From: an unidentified eubacterium SCB49
Lineage (GTDB): Bacteria > Bacteroidota > Bacteroidia > Flavobacteriales > Flavobacteriaceae
Assembly (NCBI GenBank): GCA_000170815.1
Contig: ABCO01000006.1
Span: 1 to 64,000, forward strand
Length of the DNA stretch: 64,000 nt
Direction of reading: 5' to 3'
The position numbers and the translations under genes were made by a program. The stretch's first letter is position 1; the number at the start of each line of letters is the position of its first letter. A model generated the notes under the pieces. That model saw only the letters and a list, made by a program, of their open reading frames with translations. It made no database searches and was not told where the DNA came from. Positions 26,954 to 35,426 of the stretch are shown one piece after another.

Positions 26954-27739
26954 TTACTTACTAATTTTGAAAGATTTTTCAACTCCGTCAATACTAACTT
27001 TAGCAATATAAACTCCAGAAGCTTGTGCAGATAAATCTACAGTCTCAGTTAAAGAAGAAAGTGCTTTATTAAGAACTACTTGTCCACTAATGTTGTAGAT
27101 TACTACATTTTCAAGTGCAGTTGAAGCTTTTAATGTTAAGACGTCATTGTTAATGAAGTGCTCAAAGTTATTGAAATCTTGATTGGTAACTCCTAAAGTC
27201 ATGTCTCCAGCTTCTACACCTTCGTTTGCTACAGGATTGTATGCATAATCAAAAACAGTAAAGTTTGAACTGTCAATTGATTCAAGTCCTATCCACCCAT
27301 AGTGAGTTTCTCCATCTACTTCAAACTTAACACCAGCAAACCCTGGTCCAGATCCACAGAAATAACTACCTGTATAACCTACGCCATAGCATAATGATCC
27401 AAATGAATTAAATGGTGATGAGTCGTCAATTAATGTACCAGAAGCTAAAGGTGTAGTGTAAAAGTATGGCCCGCTAGAATTAACAACAACGCCATTAGTA
27501 CCTGCGTCAACTTGTGTCATATCAACGGCACCGTTATTAGCTTGTAAAATTGTGATGTCGTCATTTCCATCTCCATCAAAATCAATTGCGAAAGATGATC
27601 CAGCACTTCCGGCAAAATCAGGATCTACATCTGTGTAGACAACTTGTCCCGTAGCATCAGCTACACCTGCAATTGCTACAGATAAAGCTCCATATTTAGC
27701 TAGTTTGGTACAGAATTTTTTTTTAGTATTGTTTTTCAT
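26954..27739 (-). CDS. T9SS-sorted secreted protein, copy 1
   Basis: This 261-residue protein has a signal-like N-terminus (KYGALSVAIAGVADATGQ), a Gly/Asp/Ser-rich body (FDGDGNDDITILQ, HYGWIGLE) and a type IX secretion type A C-terminal sorting domain (NVVIYNISGQVVLNK, ending KSFKISK). The body has FG-GAP-like Asp/Gly motifs; no catalytic motif is seen. It is probably a surface or secreted protein. The last 223 bases differ from copy 2 at only three positions, while the bodies are clearly divergent. It is divergently arranged with the small ORF at 27808. Confidence 0.8.
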   Translation of the reverse strand: MKNNTKKKFCTKLAKYGALSVAIAGVADATGQVVYTDVDPDFAGSAGSSFAIDFDGDGNDDITILQANNGAVDMTQVDAGTNGVVVNSSGPYFYTTPLASGTLIDDSSPFNSFGSLCYGVGYTGSYFCGSGPGFAGVKFEVDGETHYGWIGLESIDSSNFTVFDYAYNPVANEGVEAGDMTLGVTNQDFNNFEHFINNDVLTLKASTALENVVIYNISGQVVLNKALSSLTETVDLSAQASGVYIAKVSIDGVEKSFKISK

Positions 27740-27787
27740 AAAAAAATGTATTTAAGTTAAAGTTGTCATAAATATATACAAATAATT

Positions 27788-27795
27788 TAAATTTG
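27788..27795 (+). promoter_or_regulatory. -7 element for copy 1 small ORF/phosphodiesterase operon
   Basis: TAAATTTG matches TAnnTTTG, 12 bp before ATG 27808. A TTG lies at 27763-27765 with a rather long 22-base spacer. Confidence 0.4.
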
Positions 27796-27807
27796 AAAAA
27801 AAAACTC

Positions 27808-27945
27808 ATGGATAGAAAAAAAATAGATTATAAAAAACTACCTATCAATGGATCATTAGCTTTATTGGCTTATGGTGACCTAGCATTTACAGCCTGGAGG
27901 AAATTAAAAGTCGAAACTAGAAAAAAAGAAAATGAAGAAAAATAA
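27808..27945 (+). CDS. Small cassette protein, copy 1
   Basis: This 45-residue basic protein contains a core NGSLALLAYGDLAFTAWRKL. Its copy 2 counterpart has EGSLGLLALGDVGLREWREV, so the pattern GSLxLLAxGD...WR is conserved although the flanks differ. The stop lies 14 bases inside the following gene, implying translational coupling. Conservation of the core between diverged copies supports a real coding gene. Family and function are unknown to me; it might be a chaperone-like or anchoring partner of the phosphodiesterase fusion. Confidence 0.7.
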   Translation: MDRKKIDYKKLPINGSLALLAYGDLAFTAWRKLKVETRKKENEEK

Positions 27946-30466
27946 AACGCTATTATTAGGTTGGGACGCTGCAGATTGGAAAATAATAGGTCCATTAATG
28001 GCTAAAGGTCAAATGCCAAACCTAAAAAAGTTAATTCAGAATGGGGTTTATGGAAACATGAGTACTATGAATCCACCATTTTCTCCAATGTTGTGGTCTT
28101 CTGTTGCAACTGGTAAAACACCAGATAAGCACGGGGTTCTAGGGTTTATTGAGGTGGTTTCTAATAAAACAGCGGTGAGACCCGTTACAGCACGATCAAG
28201 AAAGGCGAGAGCGATATGGAATATATTGCATCATGAAGGCTATAAAAGTAATGTTGTAGGTTGGTGGCCTAGTTTTCCTGCAGAGCCCATTAATGGTGTT
28301 GTGGTAACAGATAAGTTTCAAAAAGTAGGTTCAGATCCAACAGATAAAAAACCGCTTGTAGAGGGGGCAATTCATCCACGAGAAATGACTGGAGAGTTAA
28401 AAGATTTTAGGATGTATCCTTTTGAGGTTACTAAAGAACATATTTTACCATTTATTCCAGATGCTGCTAAAATTGATCAGGATAGTAAATCAAATGGTTT
28501 GTTGGCTTTTGCTCAAATTTTATCCCATAATGTATCGTTACATAATGCTTCAACATATCTATTAAGAAAGACAGAATGGGATTTTATGGCAATATATTTT
28601 GATTTTATAGATCATTTTTGTCACTCTTTCATGAAATATCATCCACCTAAACATCCCCAAGTTGAACAGGAAATGTATGATATCTATAATCAAACTGTAA
28701 ATGGAGCTTATCGATTTCAAGATATGATGCTAGGTCGTGTAATGGATTTAGTAGATGAAGATACAACGATCATTGTGATGTCTGATCACGGTTTTGAGTC
28801 GGGAAACAGAAGAATATTAAATATGCCAAAATTGGCTGCAGCACCTGCGCTTGATCATAGACAGTTCGGTATATTTGTTGCGAGTGGCCCTAATATAAAG
28901 AAGAATGAAAAAATATTTGGGCTAAGTTTAATTGATGTTGCACCTACCATTTTACATCAGTTTGACTTGCCAGTTGGTAGAGATATGGATGGTAAGGTGT
29001 TGTTGGATATTTTCGAAAAACCTACACAGCCAAAATATATTGATAGCTGGGAAAATGTGGAAGGTGATTTTGGAGAGTTAGAAAAAGAAAATATAGAAGA
29101 AGCTCTTTCCGATGATGAAACTATGGAACAGCTTATTGAATTGGGGTATATTGATAAGCCTGATGATGAGGTGGAGGTGTCTGTAGCAAAAGTGAAGTGT
29201 GATTTAAGACATAATCTAGCTAAAGTGCTTTTAGGGAAGAAAGATTTAAAAAATGCTAAGAACATCCTTATTGAACTTACAAAGACCGATGCTCCTGTAG
29301 ATAAATCTGTTTATTATTTAGATATCTTAAATGTATGCTTAGCTCAAAAAGAGTATGATGAAGCTGAAAATTACTTTGATATTTTTAAAAAATTAGCGAT
29401 TAAGTCTGAGATAAATTATAATACTTACTTCATAGAGTCTGAAATATTAAATGGTAAAGGTAAATTTATTGAGGCGCTAAATGTTTTACTTGAAGTAAAG
29501 AAGAGACACCTCAATCAAGAAATTCTTTATAGAATAGCAAATACTTATTTTAATCTTCAAAAATTTAATGAAGCAAAATGTTATTATGAACAAGCGATAG
29601 ATTTAGAGCCGGATAAGGCTAAATTTCATAGAGCACTTGCAGAAACTTTATTTGAACTTGGTGACTACCAAGAGAGTGTTGAGCATTCTTTAATAAGTAT
29701 CGAATTAGTAAAATACTATCCAAATGCACATTATATGCTTGGGAAGGCCCTTGAAAAGTTAGGTGACTTAGATAATGCAAAAATTGCTTTTGAAACAGCA
29801 GCAAGACTTACACCTAAAACCTATCATAGAGCTGAAAAGGCTTTAGAGAATGTTGAAGAAAAAATCACTACACCTATTGAATTGAGGGATAAAAATATGT
29901 TAAAGTATAGAAAAGATCAGATTGTAGTGGTCTCTGGCTTACCTCGTTCTGGAACTTCGTTAATGATGCAAATGCTAGATAAAGGGGGGCTAACCTCTTT
30001 AATAGATGATGAAAGAAAAGCAGATGAGTCTAATCCAAAAGGATATTTTGAGCTTAAAGAAGTAATGTCTATACATAAGGATAATTCTTGGATGGAAAAA
30101 GCTAAAAATACATCTGTTAAAATTGTAGCTCCCTTGCTTAGTTATATGGATATGAAGTATCGTTACAAAGTTATTTTTATGAAACGAGATTTAGATGAAG
30201 TTATTAAATCGCAAAGAAAAATGACAGGGAAAAATACAGATGTTTTACCAGTAAAATTATATAATGCCTATAGAAATCAATTGAAGATTGTTGAGATTTG
30301 GAAAGAAAAAGAGCCAGGAGTAGAGCTAATTTATGTAGATTATAAAGACGTACTAGAAAAACCGCAAGAAATGGCAAAAAAAGTTAGTGAGTTTGTTGGT
30401 CTAGAACTAGATATAGACGCTATGGCAAGTTGTGTAGATAAATCTTTGTACCGTAACAAAGTATGA
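27932..30466 (+). CDS. Phosphodiesterase-TPR-sulfotransferase fusion, copy 1
   Basis: This 844-residue cytosolic-looking protein has no signal peptide. Residues 1 to about 400 are a type I phosphodiesterase/alkaline phosphatase-superfamily domain: metal Asp in LGWDAADW, likely nucleophile Ser 51 in PPFSPMLW, GKTPDKHG, D227 and H231 in FIDHFCH, and D285-H286 in SDHGFESG. Residues about 415-650 are TPR repeats. Residues about 660-844 are a sulfotransferase-like domain with the PAPS loop SGLPRSGTS (about 668-676) and a second site in FMKRDLDEVIKSQ. It could remove and add phosphoryl or sulfuryl groups on a glycan or metabolite; the substrate is unknown. Confidence 0.85.
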   Translation: MKKNKTLLLGWDAADWKIIGPLMAKGQMPNLKKLIQNGVYGNMSTMNPPFSPMLWSSVATGKTPDKHGVLGFIEVVSNKTAVRPVTARSRKARAIWNILHHEGYKSNVVGWWPSFPAEPINGVVVTDKFQKVGSDPTDKKPLVEGAIHPREMTGELKDFRMYPFEVTKEHILPFIPDAAKIDQDSKSNGLLAFAQILSHNVSLHNASTYLLRKTEWDFMAIYFDFIDHFCHSFMKYHPPKHPQVEQEMYDIYNQTVNGAYRFQDMMLGRVMDLVDEDTTIIVMSDHGFESGNRRILNMPKLAAAPALDHRQFGIFVASGPNIKKNEKIFGLSLIDVAPTILHQFDLPVGRDMDGKVLLDIFEKPTQPKYIDSWENVEGDFGELEKENIEEALSDDETMEQLIELGYIDKPDDEVEVSVAKVKCDLRHNLAKVLLGKKDLKNAKNILIELTKTDAPVDKSVYYLDILNVCLAQKEYDEAENYFDIFKKLAIKSEINYNTYFIESEILNGKGKFIEALNVLLEVKKRHLNQEILYRIANTYFNLQKFNEAKCYYEQAIDLEPDKAKFHRALAETLFELGDYQESVEHSLISIELVKYYPNAHYMLGKALEKLGDLDNAKIAFETAARLTPKTYHRAEKALENVEEKITTPIELRDKNMLKYRKDQIVVVSGLPRSGTSLMMQMLDKGGLTSLIDDERKADESNPKGYFELKEVMSIHKDNSWMEKAKNTSVKIVAPLLSYMDMKYRYKVIFMKRDLDEVIKSQRKMTGKNTDVLPVKLYNAYRNQLKIVEIWKEKEPGVELIYVDYKDVLEKPQEMAKKVSEFVGLELDIDAMASCVDKSLYRNKV

Positions 30467-30489
30467 TTTTTATTTCTGAAATATTAAAA

Positions 30490-30528
30490 AGCCCCAATAT
30501 CTTTATGTGTTAGATATTGGGGCTTTTC
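30490..30528 (+). terminator. Cassette copy 1 terminator
   Basis: AAGCCCCAATATC pairs with GATATTGGGGCTT and is followed by a short T run. The copy 2 terminator has A:T where this one has C:G in the stem, a compensatory change that supports the structure. Confidence 0.85.
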
Positions 30529-30529
30529 A

Positions 30530-30591
30530 TTTTAATCATCTTTGATACGTAAATGAAACCCGTAACAAAAATAAAATTATATATTACTTAC
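30530..30591 (+). pseudogene. Fossil 5' end of the polyprenyl synthase gene at the duplication junction
   Basis: CGTAAATGAAACCCGTAACA and the bases that follow match the intact gene start at 34249-34281 with one difference in about 32 bases. The frame from ATG 30553 then runs into the 3' end of the next T9SS gene and stops after 13 codons. The promoter -7 element here is CATCTTTG instead of TATCTTTG. It marks the join between the tandem copies. Confidence 0.75.
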
Positions 30592-31402
30592 TAATTTTGA
30601 AAGATTTTTCAGCTCCGTCAATAGTAACTTTAGCAATATAAACTCCAGAAGCTTGTGCAGATAAATCTACAGTCTCAGTTAAAGAAGAAAGTGCTTTATT
30701 AAGAACTACTTGTCCACTAATGTTGTAAATTACTACATTTTCAAGTGCAGTTGAAGCTTTTAATGTTAAGACGTCATTGTTAATGAAGTGCTCAAAGTTA
30801 TTGAAAGCAATGTCTTCAAAACCAACTAATTCTTGTTCTCCAGCTAAAATTCCTTCACCAGCAACCGTGTTAACTGCGTAGTCTTTTATAGTAATGCTAG
30901 ATGCGTCAGCAGGAATATCCATACGTACCCAACCGTAAAATTGTTCACCACCTACGTTTAATCTTAAACCTGCATATTTGTCAACTTGTCCATCACACCA
31001 CTGGCTGTTAGTGTATGCACAACCTTGCCAGTTAAGAGTCTGGTAGTTTGAGTTAGTAATCCAAGTAGATGCTCCAGAGTCAAGAACTTCACCTTCATCT
31101 AAAGCAAATGGGTAATTGTAGTTACCTCCAGCATTCATTCCTAGAACATCGTTACTTGTGTAAATTCTAGCAGTAGTTCCAGGTGTTACTCCAGAAAATA
31201 CACCATCATTACTAATTTCAAAATCAGTGATAGCATCACCATTAAGGTCTAATAGAAAACGAGTACCTGTTAAAGTTTCGTCAGGATCAACATCCGTGTA
31301 AGTAATTTGACCTGTTGCGTCAGAGATACCTGCGATAGCCATGGTTAAAGCACCATAAGACGCTAATCTTTTTCCTAAATTCAAAGGAGTATTTTTTTTC
31401 AT
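30584..31402 (-). CDS. T9SS-sorted secreted protein, copy 2
   Basis: This 272-residue homologue of the 26954-27739 protein has a matching signal region (LASYGALTMAIAGISDATGQ), an Asp-rich start (YTDVDPDE, LDLNGDAITDFEI) and the same C-terminal type A sorting domain ending KSFKISK. It shares the body motif of copy 1 (GWVRMDI against GWIGLES) but is much diverged there. It is probably a surface or secreted protein whose role is linked to the neighbouring cassette. Function unknown. Confidence 0.8.
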   Translation of the reverse strand: MKKNTPLNLGKRLASYGALTMAIAGISDATGQITYTDVDPDETLTGTRFLLDLNGDAITDFEISNDGVFSGVTPGTTARIYTSNDVLGMNAGGNYNYPFALDEGEVLDSGASTWITNSNYQTLNWQGCAYTNSQWCDGQVDKYAGLRLNVGGEQFYGWVRMDIPADASSITIKDYAVNTVAGEGILAGEQELVGFEDIAFNNFEHFINNDVLTLKASTALENVVIYNISGQVVLNKALSSLTETVDLSAQASGVYIAKVTIDGAEKSFKISK

Positions 31403-31451
31403 AATGTGTGTTTTAATTGAATTCCTTCTATAGGAAATCTATTTAAATTGT

Positions 31452-31459
31452 TAATTTTG
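31452..31459 (+). promoter_or_regulatory. -7 element for copy 2 small ORF/phosphodiesterase operon
   Basis: TAATTTTG matches TAnnTTTG, 38 bp before ATG 31498. No TTG lies at the usual spacing. Confidence 0.35.
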
Positions 31460-31497
31460 CTATAAAACTAAGTCTTTAATAGAATATAAGCAAATAT

Positions 31498-31653
31498 ATG
31501 TCTGATAAAAAAAAAATACAGCCTGGAAAACGGGTTGAAATTACTGAGGAAGGGTCTTTGGGACTACTGGCACTAGGAGATGTAGGTCTTAGAGAATGGC
31601 GTGAGGTACGTAATAAATTAACTAAAGGAAAATCTTATGAAGAAGAAGAATAA
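31498..31653 (+). CDS. Small cassette protein, copy 2
   Basis: This 51-residue protein has the core EGSLGLLALGDVGLREWREV shared with the 27808-27945 protein, a basic N-terminus and an acidic C-terminal tip (YEEEE). The stop overlaps the start of the downstream phosphodiesterase fusion by 17 bases. It has the same order and overlap as copy 1, so the pair was inherited as a unit. Function unknown. Confidence 0.7.
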   Translation: MSDKKKIQPGKRVEITEEGSLGLLALGDVGLREWREVRNKLTKGKSYEEEE

Positions 31654-34165
31654 ATTATTGTTAATTGGTTGGGATGCTGCTGATTGGGATATTATTTGGC
31701 CGCTTATAGCTAAGGGTGAAATGCCCGCTTTAAAGCGATTAATAGAAAACGGTGTGTATGGAAATATGAGTACAATGAACCCGCCTTTTTCACCAATGCT
31801 TTGGACAAGTGTTGCTACAGGAAAAACTCCAGACAAACATGGTGTTTTAGGATTTATTGAGCTTGCGCCAGATTTAAAAGGGGTGAGGCCGGTGACAACA
31901 AACTCTAGAAAAACGAGAGCTGTTTGGAATATGTTGCATAATAAAGGGTACAAAAGTAACCTTGTTGGATGGTGGCCAAGTTTTCCTGCTGAGCCAATTG
32001 ATGGAGTGGTAGTTTCCGAAAAATTTCAGAAAATTCAAAAAGATCCTAAGCAAAAAAATCCAATTCATGATAATGCAATTCATCCATTAAAATATAGAGG
32101 ACAGCTTAGAGATTTAAGATTAAGACCTTATGAAGTAACTGCGCAACATATATTGCCGTTTATACCTAATGCAGCAAAAGTAGATCAAGATAAAGATCAG
32201 TCAATTTCTACTTTTTCAAAAATATTTGCTGAAAATGTGTCTATACACGCAGCTGCAACAAATTTAATGCGAAATACAGAGTGGGACTTTATGGCGGTGT
32301 ATTTTGATTTTATTGACCACATCTCTCATGGGTTTATGAAATATCACCCACCAAGATTAAGAGAGGTGCCACCTAGGCAATATGAACTGTATAAAGATGT
32401 TGTGGTTGGGGCATATAAGTTTCAAGACATGATGTTAGAGCGTGCTATGGATCTTGTTGATGATGATACAACCATTATGGTAGTTTCAGATCATGGATTT
32501 GAGTCTGGTCCAAATAGAATTATAAAAATGCCTAAATATCCGGCAGCTCCAGCCTTAGAACATAGACAGTTTGGGATGTTTGTTGCAAGTGGACCAAATA
32601 TAAAAAAGAACGAAAAAATATTCGGACTTGGATTAATCGATATTGCTCCTACGATATTGCATCATTTTGATTTGCCAGTAGGAAAAGATATGGATGGGAA
32701 AGTAGCACTAGATATCTTTAAAGATCCTAAAAAAATAAATTATATTGATAGTTGGGATGATCTAGAAGGTGACTTTGGTGAGATAGAAAAGGAAAATGTA
32801 ACAGATCAATTGTCTGATAATGAAACTATGGAACAGCTTATCGAGCTAGGGTACATAGAAAAGCCTGAAGAGAATATTGAGACTGCTATTTTTAAAACCA
32901 GATGCGATTTAAAACATAACTTGGCAAGGGTCTTTTTAGGTAAAAAAGATTATGAAAGAGCTAGAGATATACTTTTAGAGTTGGTTAAAGAACCAGATCC
33001 AATAGATGTGATTCCTTTTTATATGGATCTCTTAACTATAGAACTAAAGTTTTCTAACTTTGATAAAGCACAAGAATATCTAGATACGCTACGTAAATTA
33101 GATGAAGAATTTAATTTAACTATGTATTTTCCTGAATCTCAAATTTTATTAGGGAAGGGAGATGTAGATGGAGCATTAAAATTGCTAAAAGTTGCAGTTG
33201 AAAAAAAACCGAGCCCTGCTATTTGGTTTCAAATGGGGAGAATTTATCGTAGAACAAGTCAGTATGATAAGGCGAAGCAGTCGTATGAGATGGCGATTAA
33301 ATATGAGCCGGATAGAGCAAAATACCATAGAGCACTTGCAGAAGTTTTAATAAGACTAGGTGAATATGAAGAAGCTGTAGAAACTGCTTTGACAAGTATT
33401 GAATTAGTGAAATATTTTCCTGGTGCTCATTACACGCTTGGAGAAGCTCTTGAGAAAATGGGAGATCTAGAAAATGCAAAGTTGGCTTATCAAACTGCAG
33501 AAAGATTAAGGCCTAAGTCGTACCCTAGAGTAGAAAAAGCACTTGAGAACATTGAAGAAAAGTTGTCAGAGCCATTAGACTTATCAGACAAAGCTGAGTA
33601 TAAATATAGAGAGAATCAAATAGTACTTGTGTCTGGATTACCACGAAGTGGAACTTCGGTGATGATGCAGATGTTAGATAAAGGTGGTGTTCCTGTTTTA
33701 CAAGACGGTAAGCGTGAGGCTGATATTAGTAACCCAAAAGGGTATTATGAGTTTGAGCCAGTGATGAGACTTCACCGTGATAATGAATGGATGGGTGATG
33801 CTCAAAACAAAGTGGTAAAAGTGGTTGCTCCTTTATTAAAGCATATAGACCCTGAGTACCGTTACAAAATTGTTTTTATGAAACGTGATTTAAACGAAGT
33901 GGTTAAGTCGCAGCAAAAAATGATAGGGAAAGATACAGAAACACTCCCTATTAATTTACTCAACTCGTATCAAGAACAACTTAATCAAATAGAAGTTTGG
34001 AAAGAAAAAGAGCCAGGAGTAGAGTTAATTTATGTAGATTATAAAGATGTTTTAGAAAAGCCACAAGAAATGGCAGATAAGGTGAATAAATTTGTTGGGC
34101 TAGATTTAGACATAGAAGCTATGAAAGCTTGTGTAGATAAATCTCTGTACCGTAACAAAGTATAA
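31637..34165 (+). CDS. Phosphodiesterase-TPR-sulfotransferase fusion, copy 2
   Basis: This 842-residue paralogue of the 27932-30466 protein has the same three-part layout. The phosphodiesterase motifs are intact (IGWDAADW, PPFSPMLWTS, GKTPDKHG, FIDHISHGF, SDHGFESG). The TPR region and the sulfotransferase PAPS loop (SGLPRSGTS) and FMKRDLNEVVKSQ site are also intact. Both copies end in VDKSLYRNKV. Because all catalytic motifs survive in both copies, both are probably functional, possibly with different substrates. It is the last gene of copy 2, followed by a terminator. Confidence 0.85.
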   Translation: MKKKNKLLLIGWDAADWDIIWPLIAKGEMPALKRLIENGVYGNMSTMNPPFSPMLWTSVATGKTPDKHGVLGFIELAPDLKGVRPVTTNSRKTRAVWNMLHNKGYKSNLVGWWPSFPAEPIDGVVVSEKFQKIQKDPKQKNPIHDNAIHPLKYRGQLRDLRLRPYEVTAQHILPFIPNAAKVDQDKDQSISTFSKIFAENVSIHAAATNLMRNTEWDFMAVYFDFIDHISHGFMKYHPPRLREVPPRQYELYKDVVVGAYKFQDMMLERAMDLVDDDTTIMVVSDHGFESGPNRIIKMPKYPAAPALEHRQFGMFVASGPNIKKNEKIFGLGLIDIAPTILHHFDLPVGKDMDGKVALDIFKDPKKINYIDSWDDLEGDFGEIEKENVTDQLSDNETMEQLIELGYIEKPEENIETAIFKTRCDLKHNLARVFLGKKDYERARDILLELVKEPDPIDVIPFYMDLLTIELKFSNFDKAQEYLDTLRKLDEEFNLTMYFPESQILLGKGDVDGALKLLKVAVEKKPSPAIWFQMGRIYRRTSQYDKAKQSYEMAIKYEPDRAKYHRALAEVLIRLGEYEEAVETALTSIELVKYFPGAHYTLGEALEKMGDLENAKLAYQTAERLRPKSYPRVEKALENIEEKLSEPLDLSDKAEYKYRENQIVLVSGLPRSGTSVMMQMLDKGGVPVLQDGKREADISNPKGYYEFEPVMRLHRDNEWMGDAQNKVVKVVAPLLKHIDPEYRYKIVFMKRDLNEVVKSQQKMIGKDTETLPINLLNSYQEQLNQIEVWKEKEPGVELIYVDYKDVLEKPQEMADKVNKFVGLDLDIEAMKACVDKSLYRNKV

Positions 34166-34187
34166 TTTTCTTATTTCTGAAATTTTA

Positions 34188-34230
34188 AAAAGACCCAATA
34201 TCCTTATGTATTAGATATTGGGTCTTTTCA
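34188..34230 (+). terminator. Cassette copy 2 terminator
   Basis: AAAGACCCAATATC pairs with GATATTGGGTCTTT. Compared with copy 1 the base pair C:G has become A:T on both sides of the stem. Confidence 0.85.
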
Positions 34231-34245
34231 TTTTGACTATCTTTG
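34218..34245 (+). promoter_or_regulatory. Promoter of the polyprenyl synthase gene
   Basis: TTG (34218-34220), 17 bases and TATCTTTG (34238-34245) match the Bacteroidota consensus. The TTG overlaps the right arm of the preceding terminator. The ATG is 9 bp downstream. Confidence 0.6.
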
Positions 34246-34253
34246 AAACGTAA

Positions 34254-35231
34254 ATGAAACCCGTAGCAAAAATAAAATTACCCATCGAAAAGGAGATGGA
34301 GCTTTTTGAAAAAAAGTTCCGTGAATCGATGACTTCACAAGTTTCCTTACTGAACAGGATTACTCATTATATTGTGAATAGAAAAGGGAAGCAAATGCGC
34401 CCTATGTTTGTTTTTCTCATTGCAAAAATGTGTGATGAAGGCAATGTAAATGAAAGAACCTATAGAGGTGCTTCTGTTATAGAGTTAATACATACAGCGA
34501 CACTTGTTCACGATGATGTTGTAGATGATAGTAATAGAAGGCGTGGTTTCTTTTCTATAAATGCTCTCTGGAAAAATAAAATAGCCGTACTCGTTGGTGA
34601 TTATTTATTGTCAAAAGGATTGTTGCTGTCTATAGATCACGGAGATTTTGATTTGCTGAAGATTATTTCTGTCGCAGTGAGAGAAATGAGTGAAGGCGAA
34701 TTACTACAAATAGAAAAAGCAAGAAGACTCGATATCACAGAAGAGATCTACTTTGAGATCATTCGCCAAAAAACAGCAACACTTATTGCTGCTTGTTGTG
34801 CTATGGGAGCAAAATCTGTAAATGCCTCAGAGGGCCAAGTAGAAAATATGCGAGCGTTTGGAGAACTCATTGGTACCGCTTTTCAGATTAAAGATGATTT
34901 GTTTGATTATGGAGATACTGCCATAGGAAAACCTACTGGTATAGATATTAAAGAGCAGAAAATGACACTGCCGCTTATTTATGTGTTAAATAATGTTTCA
35001 GAAAAAGAGAAACGATGGCTTATCAATTCTGTAAAAAACCATAACACAAATAAAAAACGAGTAAAAGAAGTAATCACTTTCGTTAAAGAAAATGGAGGTC
35101 TTGATTATGCAGAGCAAATAATGAGATCGTACCAGCAAAAAGCTTTACTCCTTTTGTCAGACTTCCCTGAGTCTCCTTATAAAGACTCTCTAATGATGAT
35201 GGTAAATTATGTTATAGATCGTAAAAAGTAA
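34254..35231 (+). CDS. Long-chain polyprenyl diphosphate synthase
   Basis: This 325-residue trans-prenyltransferase extends isoprenoid diphosphates, most likely for the menaquinone side chain. The first Asp-rich motif is in LVHDDVVDDSNRRRG and the second in IKDDLFDYG; the KQMRPMF and GKPTGIDIKEQKMTLPL segments are typical. Product length is set by residues before the first motif and cannot be assigned here; octaprenyl or solanesyl (ispB) and heptaprenyl types are possible. Its original 5' end is duplicated at 30553. Confidence 0.92.
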   Translation: MKPVAKIKLPIEKEMELFEKKFRESMTSQVSLLNRITHYIVNRKGKQMRPMFVFLIAKMCDEGNVNERTYRGASVIELIHTATLVHDDVVDDSNRRRGFFSINALWKNKIAVLVGDYLLSKGLLLSIDHGDFDLLKIISVAVREMSEGELLQIEKARRLDITEEIYFEIIRQKTATLIAACCAMGAKSVNASEGQVENMRAFGELIGTAFQIKDDLFDYGDTAIGKPTGIDIKEQKMTLPLIYVLNNVSEKEKRWLINSVKNHNTNKKRVKEVITFVKENGGLDYAEQIMRSYQQKALLLLSDFPESPYKDSLMMMVNYVIDRKK

Positions 35232-35426
35232 AAAATAAAATTACAGTAGATGGCTTTGTGTGATCTACTATATTGAGTTTTTATATATATATTGTTATTT
35301 GTAATTCTTTTGTTTACAATGGTTTATGGTCAATTGTGGTTGTTTAATCAACTTTATTTAAAAACTCAGGCAACCCTTTTTTAAAATCTTACGTCTATAA
35401 TAATAGAAGCATAAGCCAAACAACCA

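Larger units (their letters stand above)
26948..34281. repeat. Tandem duplication of a 3.6-3.7 kb three-gene cassette
   Basis: Copy 1 spans about 26948-30578 and copy 2 about 30579-34281. Each copy has, in the same order, a minus-strand T9SS-sorted secreted protein, a divergent small ORF and a long phosphodiesterase-TPR-sulfotransferase gene, followed by a matching terminator. Copy 1 ends with the first 25 or so bases of the polyprenyl synthase gene, which is whole only after copy 2. Gene bodies have diverged strongly, but the boundaries are almost identical. Confidence 0.85.

Noticed and set aside
26954..34281. Reading the duplicated cassette as a transposon.
   Set aside because: No transposase, terminal inverted repeats or target-site duplication is visible. 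The boundaries fit a simple tandem duplication.
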